Shown here: one piece after another, positions 36,612 through 45,893 of the stretch
Layout: every line of letters starts with the position of its first letter
How positions within the stretch are numbered: the stretch's first letter is position 1
NCBI RefSeq assembly: GCF_002237555.1
Contig: NZ_CP022540.1
Coordinates: 3,291,001 to 3,355,000, forward strand
Length of the DNA stretch: 64,000 nucleotides
Direction of reading: 5' to 3'
Origin: Antarctobacter heliothermus
GTDB lineage: Bacteria; Pseudomonadota; Alphaproteobacteria; Rhodobacterales; Rhodobacteraceae
Translations under genes and position numbers: made by a program
The notes under the pieces: model-generated
Database searches by the model: none
Told to the model about the DNA's origin: nothing
Seen by the model: only the letters and a program-made list of their open reading frames with translations

Positions 36612-38111
36612 TCAGTTGGCGCTGGCGACGCGCAGTTGGGCCGCGCGGATCGGACCCTCGTCGCTGACCAGATCGGCATAGTCCGGGTCTGCCATCAGAT
36701 CGGCCAGGCGTACGGGACGCCCGTTCAGATAGGCAGTTTGACTGATCAACCGCACACCATGGCTATAGTCCGCATAGGTGGCGCCGTGCACGGTGCTGAG
36801 AGGTTGGATCGCCTTACCGTTGGTCCGGTGCCAGCCATAGATCGCCACGCGGCCCCGGTTCTTGTTCAGGCGGTTGCTCAGCACAAGATCCTTCTTGTGG
36901 CCTGCGATCAGCTGCCCGGCGACCGACGCACCACGCACCTGCGTCTCGACGGTTGTGTTGTGGCGTACAAGATAGTCGGTCGACGACATCTGCGGTCCCG
37001 GGGTCATCGGGCTGGGGGCCACGCGCTTGTCAGATGCGCGATAGATCTGATCGACCATGCGCCGCGTCGGTAACATCATGTCAAAGCGACCGGCAATCTG
37101 CATTGCAGCGGGCAGGCCCATGGGCACGCGAACAAAGTCGCGGTCGCTGCCGACGGCAAGATAATCCGGTGTCACGCAAAAGGTAACCTTGACTCCTGTG
37201 CCATCGCGGGTGCGGCCAGACACTTCGACCGGGACCAGATCCTGCAGGAATGAAGGCATGTTGCCTGCCATCATTTCACTGGCAACACGACGATCACGAT
37301 CCGTGCCGCTGACGCGCATCAACCCGGACATGACCGCCTTGCCGCCTTTGGCAGAGCCTTTACGGTTCGGCATCGCGCGGGTCAGGCGTGTGTTGCACAC
37401 AGCGCCTGCGACGGGTCGGTGTACGCTGCGCGGCAGTGCCGCCAGCGTGGTCTCGGGGGGCGCGGTTTCAGGTACATCGGCGATACGGGGTTCGGGCAGT
37501 TTCAGACCCTCCGGACGGGCAACCGGGCGCAACGAGACGGCCAACTGGACGCCCTCGGCCGTTTCCGACAAGTCAAATTCGGGGCGTACGCGTGGGCGGA
37601 CGGTGGCAATTGTGGCCACGCGTGGCATGAGTGAGGATTTTAGCACCTCTGCCTGTGGGGCGGGCGAAACGATTTCCGGCACAGCGGCCAACGCCTGCGG
37701 CGCAGGGCGAACATCAGCTTGTGGCAAGGCATCGGCACCCGGCACGGAAAGACCGGACGGGGAGGCGCGCATCAGGTCCGGCGCGCTGGCATGGACACGC
37801 TGCACCGGGAGTTGGTGCGGCGGAGTCCAGGTCTGTGCGCGGGGCAGTCGGCGGACGACGTTTTCCACGATCACCCGGTCGGGCACATGGACTGGCACCA
37901 GTCGGCTGACCGTAACCGGCGCGACTGCGCCGGTGGACAGGTCTTGTTCTGGCGTCCAGAGCAGAACTGTGACCGCAGCAGCAGCGTTGACCGCCGCAAA
38001 TCCAAGCGCCCCGGCGACAAAGCGCGGTTTGCGTGCCAGACCAGCAAGTCCGGAAAACCCGCTCTTGCGGTTTTCGGGAGTGTCGAGTTCAGAGGTGTTT
38101 GCCTGCATCAT
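36612..38111 (-). CDS. Membrane-anchored envelope protein of unknown function
   Basis: 499 residues from ATG 38111, with GAGG 6 bp upstream (a second ATG lies at 38108; an upstream TTG at 38132 is less likely). One membrane helix (ALGFAAVNAAAAVTVLLW) follows a short cytoplasmic N-terminus. A Pro/Val/Arg-rich linker of about 200 residues comes next, then a folded C-terminal domain with one Cys pair and the segments VCNTRLTRAMPNRKG, TGVKVTFCVTPDY, GRVAIYGWHRTNGK and TYADYSHGVRL. The last segment, with conserved-looking His residues, could be a catalytic domain, but I do not recognise the family. Confidence 0.65.
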   Translation of the reverse strand: MMQANTSELDTPENRKSGFSGLAGLARKPRFVAGALGFAAVNAAAAVTVLLWTPEQDLSTGAVAPVTVSRLVPVHVPDRVIVENVVRRLPRAQTWTPPHQLPVQRVHASAPDLMRASPSGLSVPGADALPQADVRPAPQALAAVPEIVSPAPQAEVLKSSLMPRVATIATVRPRVRPEFDLSETAEGVQLAVSLRPVARPEGLKLPEPRIADVPETAPPETTLAALPRSVHRPVAGAVCNTRLTRAMPNRKGSAKGGKAVMSGLMRVSGTDRDRRVASEMMAGNMPSFLQDLVPVEVSGRTRDGTGVKVTFCVTPDYLAVGSDRDFVRVPMGLPAAMQIAGRFDMMLPTRRMVDQIYRASDKRVAPSPMTPGPQMSSTDYLVRHNTTVETQVRGASVAGQLIAGHKKDLVLSNRLNKNRGRVAIYGWHRTNGKAIQPLSTVHGATYADYSHGVRLISQTAYLNGRPVRLADLMADPDYADLVSDEGPIRAAQLRVASAN

Positions 38112-38417
38112 GCGCTGCCTCGTAGACGCCAAGTGTTAAGCGAACAATGACGTTGCGCCCGCGCATACCCGCCTTGGGCGGTAAGTCGCCAACGCAGCCC
38201 GCACGTGGCCTGTGGCTGCAAGGCCGCAAGTGCGGTCATGCGCCAATGCATTCGCTGATAGCGTTTGATCTCATCCGATTGGAATGAAAGGGTAACTGTG
38301 TATTTAAGTCAATTTGCTTCGGCAATCGGTGGCGGATTTCCGCGAGGGCATGCAGCGGGGCAACATCCCGCCGGGGCTTTAAGGGGAAAACGTCGAAAAG
38401 TTGAAAGGAACGCGTGG
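38112..38417. other. Divergent intergenic region before the Sel1-repeat gene
   Basis: 306 bp with no gene. A weak sigma-70-like pair TTGGAA (38279) and TATTTA (38301) with 16-bp spacing may drive the Sel1-repeat gene. Nothing else stands out. Confidence 0.3.
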
Positions 38418-39485
38418 ATGACCCGTTTGAAAACAGATCTGACCAAGGCGATTCTTGCCTGTGGGTTGTTGTCATTGGCCACGCCTGGGTTTTCTCAAGG
38501 CGCGCAAGAGGCTGCCGCGACCTGTCGTGATCTCGCCGGACCGGCCACTGCAGAGGCGCCGGTCAGCAAGCAGGCGGTGTCGGATTACTTTCGGGCGTTG
38601 CGGTCGGCGCGGGCAGCGTGTGAGCGTGCGGTGATCGGGGCGGATCCTGATCCAGAGGCCTTGTTCAACGTGGCGGTGCTGATGCAGACGGATGGTGAAC
38701 ACGCGCTGGCGCTGGAGACGTTTGAACTGGCCGCTGAGGCGGGGGTTGCTGCGGCGCGGACCAAGGTGGGGGATTACTACAACTTTGGCACTGGCGGCGT
38801 GCGACCCGATATCGAGCGGGCGATGTCCGAGTATCGTGCCGCATCAGAGGCGGGGGATTTGCCCGCTCAAGCGACGCTGGCGATGATGAGCGGGCTGGGG
38901 CGTGGCACGGCGCGTGATTTCCGCCAGATGATCACCCTGCTGGAGCAGTCCGCCGACGCTGGCTATCATTTTGCTCAGCTTCGGCTGGCCGCCATCTACA
39001 TGCAGCCCAACAATATCCCGCGCAGTCTGGCCGATGAACTGGGCCTGCCGGATGTGGTCAAGGCGGCAGAGATGTTGGAGAGAGCCTCGGCCCAAGGGAA
39101 TGAGGATGCGGCGCAGGCGTTGCAGACCCTGTATTCTGAGGACGGGCCGGTGACGGACCCGGCTCAGCGGGCGGCCTTGATCCGGCGGTCGGCGCAGGGC
39201 GGCGATGCGGCCGCGATCAATGCCTTGGGGTTCCTGTATGAGCGCGGCGAGGGCGTGGACTATGACCCCGAGCAGGCCGCCTCGCTTTATGTTCAGGCAT
39301 TGGAAACGGGCAAGGTTTCGGTCAATGAGATCCGCGGCACGGTGTCGGGCCGGGCGGTGCAATGGGATCGCGAGACGGCGCTGGCTTTTCAGCGGATCTT
39401 GCAGGAGCGTGGGCTGTATGATGGCGCATTGGATGCCAAGATTGGTCCCGGCACTTTGGGCGCGGCGCGGGGGCTGGCGCAGTAG
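38418..39485 (+). CDS. Exported Sel1-repeat protein with peptidoglycan-binding-like C-terminus
   Basis: 355 residues from ATG 38418, with AAAGGAA upstream. A signal peptide ends at TPGFSQG. Sel1-like repeats are recognisable from AAEAGVAAARTKVGDYY through ASEAGDLPAQATLAMM, SADAGYHFAQLRLAAIY and SAQGGDAAAINALGFLY, a pattern used for protein interaction. The final FQRILQERGLYDGALDAKIG resembles a short peptidoglycan-binding PG_binding_1 motif (Y.G..DG..G..T). A scaffold role in the envelope is likely. A strong terminator follows the gene. Confidence 0.82.
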   Translation: MTRLKTDLTKAILACGLLSLATPGFSQGAQEAAATCRDLAGPATAEAPVSKQAVSDYFRALRSARAACERAVIGADPDPEALFNVAVLMQTDGEHALALETFELAAEAGVAAARTKVGDYYNFGTGGVRPDIERAMSEYRAASEAGDLPAQATLAMMSGLGRGTARDFRQMITLLEQSADAGYHFAQLRLAAIYMQPNNIPRSLADELGLPDVVKAAEMLERASAQGNEDAAQALQTLYSEDGPVTDPAQRAALIRRSAQGGDAAAINALGFLYERGEGVDYDPEQAASLYVQALETGKVSVNEIRGTVSGRAVQWDRETALAFQRILQERGLYDGALDAKIGPGTLGAARGLAQ

Positions 39486-39557
39486 TGTCCACGCGTGGAC
39501 AGATTGCCCCCCTAATGAAATCAATGGTTTGCAGAGGCGTTTTAACCTCTGCTTAAC

Positions 39558-39597
39558 AAAGGCCCGGTGTCCCGATGGGGATGCCGGGCCTTTTGTT
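39558..39597. terminator. Bidirectional terminator between convergent genes
   Basis: AAAGGCCCGG at 39558-39567 and CCGGGCCTTT at 39584-39593 form a perfect 10-bp stem, flanked by a T-run downstream and an A-run upstream, so it could work on both strands. Confidence 0.85.
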
Positions 39598-39669
39598 TGC
39601 GGCGAGGGCACAGCCAGTGTTGATGTACTTCGCTTGGGCCCGCAACACCTGCCTTGCGCCGCTCAGCCG

Positions 39670-40050
39670 TCAATAAAGGTGGGTCGCGCCAAGGATCTCA
39701 TAGTAGGTTGTCTTTGATCTGATCGGGCGTTCGTTCCATGTCTCGCAGGGGGCAAGGCCGTGTTCCAGAACGTAGCCCTGCCGCGCGTATTGATTCAGCA
39801 CCTCGACCCCGGACAGACCGTTCAGCGGCTTGTTCAGTGCAAAGCCAAGACACAGGCCGGACGTCAGCACCGCCATATACATCTCTTCGCTGATCCTGTT
39901 CTGAGGCAGAACCACGGTCAGGACACCGCCGTCGATGGCCACGCTTTGCGGTTGCCACATCGCAAGCAGTTCGCTTGCCACCGCCTGCTGGTCGGCCATT
40001 GCCGGCGACCCCAGCACGGTCAACACCGCCACAGTTTTCACGATTTTCAT
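39670..40050 (-). CDS. Small exported protein of unknown function
   Basis: 126 residues from ATG 40050. A signal peptide covers about residues 1-19 (VAVLTVLGSPAMADQ). The mature part has a beta-alpha pattern and two cysteines (GLCLGF and APCETW), which may form a disulfide. No family recognised. It lies 49 bp after the CoxE-like gene on the same strand and may be the last gene of that transcription unit. Convergent with the Sel1-repeat gene. Confidence 0.65.
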   Translation of the reverse strand: MKIVKTVAVLTVLGSPAMADQQAVASELLAMWQPQSVAIDGGVLTVVLPQNRISEEMYMAVLTSGLCLGFALNKPLNGLSGVEVLNQYARQGYVLEHGLAPCETWNERPIRSKTTYYEILGATHLY

Positions 40051-40099
40051 GTCTGTCGAACCTTCGCTGCAAAACCCAAATGCGGACAGCCCGTTGCCT

Positions 40100-41281
40100 T
40101 TAGCCCAGCAACCGCATGCCACGGTCGATCCCCTGAAGCGTCATCGGCACCATGCGGTCCTCGAACACCTCGCGGATCATCTGGATCGATTGGGTGTATT
40201 GCCAGTGCTTTTCGGGCACCGGGTTGATCCAGAGGTGATCGTGCCACTGGTCGCGGGCGCGTTGCAGCCAGACCTGACCGGCCTCGGCGTTCCAGTGTTC
40301 GTTTGCCCCGCCGGGATAAGCGACCTCATAAGGCGACATGGAGGCATCGCCGACGAAGATGCATTTGTAATCGTGGCCGTAGGTGTTCAGCACCTCCCAT
40401 GTGGGGGTCTGCTGATCATAGCGGCGGGCATTGTCGCGCCAGACGCCCTCATAAAGGCAGTTGTGAAAGTAGTAGTGTTCGAGGTGCTTGAACTCTGACC
40501 GCGCGGCCGAAAACAGCTCTTCGACCACACGGATGAACGGGTCCATAGAGCCGCCGACGTCGAGAAACAGCAGCACCTTGACCGCGTTGTGACGCTCTGG
40601 CCGGGTCTGGACGTCCAGATACCCGTGTTCGGCGGTGGCACGGATGGTGCCGTTCAGGTCCAGTTCCTCTTCGGCACCTTGGCGCACCCAGCGGCGCAGG
40701 CGTTTCAGCGCGACCTTGATGTTGCGGGTGCCCAGCTCGACGCTGTCGTCAAGGTTGCGGAATTCGCGTTTGTCCCAGACCTTGACCGCGCGTTTGTGGC
40801 GGCTTTTGTCCTGACCAATGCGGATGCCTTCGGGGTTGTAACCATAGGCGCCAAAGGGCGAGGTGCCAGCGGTGCCGATCCACTTGTTGCCGCCCTGATG
40901 GCGGCCTTGTTGCTCTTTGAGCCGCTCTTTGAGCGTCTCCATCAGCTTATCGAAACCGCCGAGCGCCTCAATTTCGGCGCGCTCTTCGTCCGTCAGGTGT
41001 TTCTCGGCCTGCTTGCGCAGCCAGTCCTCTGGCAGGTCAACCGCCTCTAGCACCTGTTCCGGGGTGATCTGGTCCAGCCCCTTGAACGCGGTCGCAAAGG
41101 CGCGGTCAAAGCGGTCGAGGTGGCGCTCATCCTTGACCATCGCGCTGCGGGCTAGAAAGTAGAACGCCTCGACGTCATAGGTGGCCAGCCCGGCGCGCAG
41201 ACCTTCGAGAAAGGTCAGGTATTCGCGCAGCGTGACGGGGACGCCGGATTTGCGGAGGGTCTCAAAGAAGGGCGTGAACAT
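40100..41281 (-). CDS. CoxE-like vWA-domain protein
   Basis: 393 residues. The N-terminal two thirds are helical and charged with a basic segment. The C-terminal third is a vWA domain with LLFLDVGGSMDPFI in the MIDAS position (DxGxS instead of DxSxS), then YYFHNCLYEGVW and IFVGDASMSPYE. This architecture is that of CoxE-type proteins, which work with MoxR/CoxD AAA+ ATPases to mature or assemble partner enzymes. A matching ATPase is encoded at 44773-45612 on the same strand, separated by an unrelated block. No CO-dehydrogenase structural genes are in the window. Confidence 0.83.
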   Translation of the reverse strand: MFTPFFETLRKSGVPVTLREYLTFLEGLRAGLATYDVEAFYFLARSAMVKDERHLDRFDRAFATAFKGLDQITPEQVLEAVDLPEDWLRKQAEKHLTDEERAEIEALGGFDKLMETLKERLKEQQGRHQGGNKWIGTAGTSPFGAYGYNPEGIRIGQDKSRHKRAVKVWDKREFRNLDDSVELGTRNIKVALKRLRRWVRQGAEEELDLNGTIRATAEHGYLDVQTRPERHNAVKVLLFLDVGGSMDPFIRVVEELFSAARSEFKHLEHYYFHNCLYEGVWRDNARRYDQQTPTWEVLNTYGHDYKCIFVGDASMSPYEVAYPGGANEHWNAEAGQVWLQRARDQWHDHLWINPVPEKHWQYTQSIQMIREVFEDRMVPMTLQGIDRGMRLLG

Positions 41282-41328
41282 GGCGCGACGCTAAGCGAGC
41301 GGTGGCCCGAGGGCAACCGGACAGGGGA

Positions 41329-41496
41329 TCAGCCCAGCGATTTCTCGATGGCGATGGTCACGAGGAAACCCAAGAGGCCAAAGGCGATGGCAAAGCCGGC
41401 CGCGTATTGGGCGATATCCGCCCAGTTGCCCTTGCGCCGTTTGGCGGTGGTTCCGCCGATGATGGCGCCCAGAAGCGCCCCCAGGATCACGATCAT
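41329..41496 (-). CDS. Small membrane protein, 55 residues
   Basis: ATG 41496 overlaps the stop of the DUF2927 lipoprotein gene (ATGA). Two membrane segments are visible, a Gly-rich one (VILGALLGAIIGG) and a second (FAIAFGLLGFLVTIAI), joined by a basic loop (TAKRRKGN). No family recognised. Translational coupling to the lipoprotein makes it a credible gene. Confidence 0.65.
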   Translation of the reverse strand: MIVILGALLGAIIGGTTAKRRKGNWADIAQYAAGFAIAFGLLGFLVTIAIEKSLG

Positions 41497-42881
41497 AACG
41501 TCCCTTGTCCCTGCCTTGCCGGGTTGAGCGCGCCGATTTCGCGCAGCTTGGCGCGCACCGCCCAATCAGAACCGAAGCCGTATCGCGCCCAGCCAAGCGA
41601 GTCCACCCGGACGTTGCGGCCCTCTGTGACGCGGCCGGACAGTTCCATCGCCTCGGCCCGCAGCATCAAGAGGGTCGCCAGCAGGGCGGCGTTTTCGTGC
41701 CGCGCGGCGGTGTCCAGATGCGGGGTCAGGATGGCCAGCGCGCCTTGCGGATCGCCCGCACTGATCGCGTAGGCGGCCAGTTGTGAGGCGACATAGGCGC
41801 GGTGCAGGGCGGTGTCCGGGCTGCGGCCGAAATAGCGCTGTGCCAGAATGAACTGGTCCTGTGCCTGTTGCGGATCGGTGGCTTGCAGCAGCCGACCCAT
41901 GGCGTAGTGCGAAAAGGCGCGGCGGTGATCGGTCCAACCCATCGCCGAGGCGACCTTGAGCGCCTCGATCGCGGCGGTGCGGCGCTGTGCCGGGTTTGCG
42001 CCGGGGCCAAGCGCGGTTTCCACCGCCTCAATCCAGACGCGGGGCGTTTTGGCCAGCCGTTTGGGGGCGATGCCCTGACCGCGCGGGTTGATCCGCGACA
42101 GGATCGCGGGCAGCCGATCCGCGACCTCGCGCCGGGACATGCCGTTGCGTAGGGACGGGTCGTAATAAGCGCGCAGGATCAGCATGTCATAGCCGGTCAG
42201 CACGGTATGCACGTTGTCGTCGTTGAACACGCTGTCGGGCAGGCGGTAGAGGTCATTCAACGGGCCGATGGCCTGGGCAAGTTCCTCATGCAGGCAGTCG
42301 CGGACCTCTTGCGGTGAGGAGTCGTTGGGCAGGAAGATCGCCAGTCGCTCGCGTGAGCGCAGAGCGGTCCAGCTGACCTCTCGACTGCGGCGCTTGCTGC
42401 GGTATTCCGCCAGCGAGGACACGTTGGGCACCACGAAACAGGCGGCCTGTGGCAAGGCGCTGCGGATCTCTGATCGGCTGACAGCCTGCACGGTGATATT
42501 GGCGGCGGGGACATCGGTGAGGGCAATGTCGATCCCGGCCTCATTGCGCAGGCGGTGGATCAGGCGGCGCAGGTCGGGGACCAGAGAGGACGGCGGCGCG
42601 CCGGTAATGCGCACGGAGATCGGGGCCTCAAAGCGGGTCAGGACCGGCAGGGGTCGCCCGGATTCCAGCGTAAAGGCAAGATCCAGGAAATCGCGCGCAA
42701 TGTCCGAGTTCGAGGCAACCGGGGCCTGCGGGCGTGGGACCGCAAAACTTTTCATCGGCGGCAGCGCGCTGGAGCCGTCAACGCCCGCAGCGCGGGTGGC
42801 GGCGGTGTCGGACGGGGACACCGGCATACACGCGCCCAGCATGAGATAGAGTGGGACCAGCAGTCGACGTGTTGTGCGCAT
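41493..42881 (-). CDS. DUF2927-type lipoprotein
   Basis: 462 residues with a lipobox at the N-terminus (LMLGACMP, Cys 18). The central part matches the DUF2927 pattern as I remember it: FTLESGRPLPVLTRFEAPISV, then SCLHEELAQAIGPLNDL as RDCLHEELAQAIG, and PDSVFNDDNVHTVLTGYD. The HEELAQ helix suggests a metzincin-like or structural site, but activity is unproven. The C-terminal half is helical repeat-like. The start overlaps the GNAT gene stop (TGATG), and the stop overlaps the small membrane protein, so three genes form one unit. Confidence 0.78.
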   Translation of the reverse strand: MRTTRRLLVPLYLMLGACMPVSPSDTAATRAAGVDGSSALPPMKSFAVPRPQAPVASNSDIARDFLDLAFTLESGRPLPVLTRFEAPISVRITGAPPSSLVPDLRRLIHRLRNEAGIDIALTDVPAANITVQAVSRSEIRSALPQAACFVVPNVSSLAEYRSKRRSREVSWTALRSRERLAIFLPNDSSPQEVRDCLHEELAQAIGPLNDLYRLPDSVFNDDNVHTVLTGYDMLILRAYYDPSLRNGMSRREVADRLPAILSRINPRGQGIAPKRLAKTPRVWIEAVETALGPGANPAQRRTAAIEALKVASAMGWTDHRRAFSHYAMGRLLQATDPQQAQDQFILAQRYFGRSPDTALHRAYVASQLAAYAISAGDPQGALAILTPHLDTAARHENAALLATLLMLRAEAMELSGRVTEGRNVRVDSLGWARYGFGSDWAVRAKLREIGALNPARQGQGTL

Positions 42882-43336
42882 CAGACCCTCTGGTACTTGA
42901 TAAAGGGTGTGAGCGTGCCAATCCGGTCATACAGGCGGCGCGCGGTCGTGTTGAAATGCTGGGTGTTCCAGTAGACCGACGGCGCGCCGTGGGCATCGGC
43001 GGCGGCATAGACGCCCTCGATCAAGGCGCGTCCGACGCCGCTGCCGCGGCTGTCGGGGGTGGCGTAGAGATCCTGCAGGTAACAGACCTCTTCGATTTTC
43101 CAGCCGTGGCGGTGAAACAGGTAATGCGTCAGGCCCACAAGCTGGCCGTCACTTTCGGCCACCAGCGCATTATGGTCGCGAGGATCATCGCCCAGAAGGC
43201 GGGCGAAGGTGGACACATAGACCGGCTCTGGGACAGAGGATTCGTAGAAGGCCAGATAGGCCGTCCAGAGCTCTCGCCACGCCGGTTCGTCCGCAGCACG
43301 CAGGGGGCGCACCGTGAGAGCCGTATTTTGGGACAC
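42881..43336 (-). CDS. GNAT-family N-acetyltransferase
   Basis: 151 residues from GTG 43336; the frame stays open to 43423, so a start up to 29 codons earlier is possible. The acetyl-CoA-binding core is clear: YLQDLYATPDSRGSGVGRALIEGVYAAA, with the R/Q-x-x-G-x-G/A signature as SRGSGVGRAL, and a typical last strand ending TPFIKYQRV. It acetylates an unknown amine substrate. It is the first gene of the unit with the DUF2927 lipoprotein and the 55-residue membrane protein. Confidence 0.83.
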   Translation of the reverse strand: MSQNTALTVRPLRAADEPAWRELWTAYLAFYESSVPEPVYVSTFARLLGDDPRDHNALVAESDGQLVGLTHYLFHRHGWKIEEVCYLQDLYATPDSRGSGVGRALIEGVYAAADAHGAPSVYWNTQHFNTTARRLYDRIGTLTPFIKYQRV

Positions 43337-43582
43337 TGTTGAAGCCTGCCTGCCTATTGTTTCTCGTGGATGCCTTAAAGCATCCTTAAGTATTCTGTCC
43401 TCTGTATGGTCACTATAGGGCAAAAGCTGGGTTTCTGCCCAGCCGTATGGAAGCCTGTGGATAATTTTTTCCCGATTTCGGGAAGGTCGAAGAAAACCTA
43501 TTGTTTTCCAGCGGTTTGATCGGGCAGAAGTGGGACCGTTCTGCCACAGGTGCGCGCCGCAGGGCAGGCAGCATGGGACGGA

Positions 43583-44485
43583 TCAGGCCAGCCAGGCCAG
43601 CGAAAGCAGGGATAGCAGGCTGGTCCAGATGATCACCGGTGCAATACTGTCGGTGCGCACGCGGTAGAGCAACGCCAGCGAAAAGGCCATCGCGCCTGAC
43701 GGCCCGGCCGCGGTCAGGGTAAAGAGCGTTTGCCAGTCGGTCGGCGCAGCCACCAACCAGACGGTCCCGGCCACCAACGCCGGAAACGCCAGCAGCTTGA
43801 GCATGGCCACGGTGCCGATCAGGCGGGTGGGCATCAGCGCATGGCTGGACAGGATGACGCCCAGCGCAAACAGTGTCAGCGGTGCAGCCCCGGCCCCGGC
43901 AAAACCCATTGCGGTCAGGACGGGTTCGGGGACGGTCAGGCCCAGCAGGTTGACGACCAGCCCAAGGGCGATGGCGATCAGCACGGGATTGGAGACGATC
44001 CGTTTCATCGCCGGACCCGGACCGCCGCCGCGATTGGCCATAAGATCCGTGGTGACGATGAAGAAGGCAAAACTGATTGCCGAGTCCCATGCTACGATGG
44101 CGGTGACGGGCAGGGCGGCGGCCTCTCCGTAGATCAGAAAGCTGATCGGCCAGATATAGAGCAGCGTGTTCACAAAGATGACCGCCATGGCCAGCAGCCA
44201 CGCCTCTAGCAGTTCTCGTTTGAACAGCACCCGGCAGACGGTAAAGGCCAATCCAAACAGGAGCACCTGCGCGCCGGCATAGGCAGCCAATGCCTCAAAC
44301 CGGAAGGCCGACCAGTCCAGCGCCGAGATCAGCGGAAAGATCAACGCCGGTTGCAGGATCAAGAACGCGACTCGGTTGACGGCCCCGGCCTCCTCCCGGC
44401 TGACCTTGGCGGTGCGGCCCAGTAGAAAGCCAAGCGCCAGCATGGAAAACACCGGCAGAATGTCATGAGTGAGGATCTGGAGCAT
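43583..44485 (-). CDS. AEC (auxin efflux carrier) family transporter
   Basis: 300 residues with about eight to ten membrane helices and no cleavable signal. Features of the AEC family are the N-terminal ILPVFSMLALGFLLGR, the inner NRVAFLILQPALIF, and FALGVILSSHAL in the second half. Bacterial members export or exchange carboxylates such as malate. It stands alone: the genes on either side are about 250-290 bp away. Substrate not deducible. Confidence 0.83.
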   Translation of the reverse strand: MLQILTHDILPVFSMLALGFLLGRTAKVSREEAGAVNRVAFLILQPALIFPLISALDWSAFRFEALAAYAGAQVLLFGLAFTVCRVLFKRELLEAWLLAMAVIFVNTLLYIWPISFLIYGEAAALPVTAIVAWDSAISFAFFIVTTDLMANRGGGPGPAMKRIVSNPVLIAIALGLVVNLLGLTVPEPVLTAMGFAGAGAAPLTLFALGVILSSHALMPTRLIGTVAMLKLLAFPALVAGTVWLVAAPTDWQTLFTLTAAGPSGAMAFSLALLYRVRTDSIAPVIIWTSLLSLLSLAWLA

Positions 44486-44772
44486 GGCTTTTCAAACCAT
44501 GTGGCCGCGCGCGCCACAAGCCCCCGAATGGCAGGGCACTGCGGCGATCTTGGTCCGGGGCGACATCCGCGACAGGCCCCGGTCAACGTTCTTGGCGCTC
44601 AGGCGTCCCCAGTGGCGAAACCGGGTATAGCCAGTTCTGGTTCAGCCTATGGGCGTTTCGGTCCCACGGCGCGGACAGGAACACCCATGTGCGGCGGCAA
44701 ACCAGATGTCACGGACTGTCAGACTTTGTCGTGAGCCGCACATCCTGTGTCAGCCTGTCTGTTTTTTGGGCC

Positions 44773-45612
44773 TCAGCGTTGGCCGCGCGCCATAAAGGCG
44801 AGGCGTTCGAACAGGTGCACGTCCTGTTCATTTTTCAGCAAGGCGCCGTGCAGTCGGGGCAGGGCGCTGGCACCGTCGCGCTTGAGGTCTTCGGCGTCCA
44901 GATCCTCGGCCAGTAGCAGCTTGAGCCAGTCGAGCACCTCGGAGGTGGAGGGCTTTTTCTTCAGGCCCGGCTGGTCGCGCAATTCATAAAACTGGGTCAG
45001 TGCGGTGGTCAGCAGAGCGGGTTTGATGCCGGGGTGATGTACCTCGACGATCTTGCGCAGGGTCTCTGTGTCGGGGAATTTGATATAATGAAAGAAGCAG
45101 CGGCGCAAAAAGGCGTCGGGCAGTTCCTTTTCATTGTTCGAGGTGATGATGACGATGGGGCGATGTTTGGCCCGCACGGTCTTGCCGGTCTCGTAGACGT
45201 GGAATTCCATCTTATCGAGTTCCTGCAACAGGTCGTTGGGGAACTCGATGTCCGCCTTGTCGATCTCATCAATCAACAAGACCACCTTGCCGTCCGCGTC
45301 GAAGGCCTGCCACAGCTTGCCCTTGCGGATATAATTGGCCACATCGTTGACGCGCTCGTCGCCCAGTTGGCTGTCGCGCAGGCGGGAAACGGCGTCGTAT
45401 TCATAGAGGCCCTGTTGCGCCTTGGTGGTGGATTTGACCGCCCATTCCATCATCGGCAGATTCAGCGCGCGCGCCACCTGACGGGCGAGTTCTGTCTTGC
45501 CGGTGCCGGGCTCTCCTTTAACCAAGAGCGGCCGTTCCAGCGTCACGGCGGCGTTAACCGCCATGGTCAGATCGTCTGTCGCGACATAGTCCTTGGTGCC
45601 TTCGAACCGCAT
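44773..45612 (-). CDS. MoxR/CoxD-type AAA+ ATPase
   Basis: 279 residues from ATG 45612, with AGAGG about 9 bp upstream. Walker A is GEPGTGKTE, Walker B VLLIDEIDKAD, sensor 1 is in VIITSNNEKELPDAF, and the arginine-finger segment is LRRCFFHYI. MoxR-type ATPases pair with vWA proteins to remodel or insert cofactors into partner enzymes. In CO-dehydrogenase clusters the pair is CoxD/CoxE. The CoxE-like partner is 3.5 kb away on the same strand. Confidence 0.92.
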   Translation of the reverse strand: MRFEGTKDYVATDDLTMAVNAAVTLERPLLVKGEPGTGKTELARQVARALNLPMMEWAVKSTTKAQQGLYEYDAVSRLRDSQLGDERVNDVANYIRKGKLWQAFDADGKVVLLIDEIDKADIEFPNDLLQELDKMEFHVYETGKTVRAKHRPIVIITSNNEKELPDAFLRRCFFHYIKFPDTETLRKIVEVHHPGIKPALLTTALTQFYELRDQPGLKKKPSTSEVLDWLKLLLAEDLDAEDLKRDGASALPRLHGALLKNEQDVHLFERLAFMARGQR

Positions 45613-45893
45613 GGCAGGAACCTCTTTGTTGCTCGTTTGGGCTTGAGGGGTAGAGACGCAGGCAACGATTTGCAAGCGCCGCCCGGGGGCGTTACACGGT
45701 GCGCAAGATGCGTCTTTCCGACGACAATCCCTGGATTGTCCCGGTCCGGCAGAGTTATGCCACCGATTGGCCCCGACACGGCCCTATGGCTGCCGCAAAT
45801 CGGACCCGGATCGGCGCTAATGTGACGTGACAAGCGTGTCTGGTTGGTTTAATGGCTGCCCGCAGGGGTGCCAGATATCTGAGGAAATTTAAA

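Noticed and set aside
36612..37900. Long open frames on the strand opposite to real genes (for example opposite 36612-38111, and opposite cysI at 54428-56350)
   Set aside because: They lie wholly antisense to well-supported genes, have Arg/His/Gln-biased composition and no domain or start signal. High GC content explains them.
40100..45612. CoxE-like and MoxR genes as one operon
   Set aside because: An AEC transporter, a GNAT and a DUF2927 unit lie between them, with gaps of about 250-290 bp. Co-transcription is unlikely.
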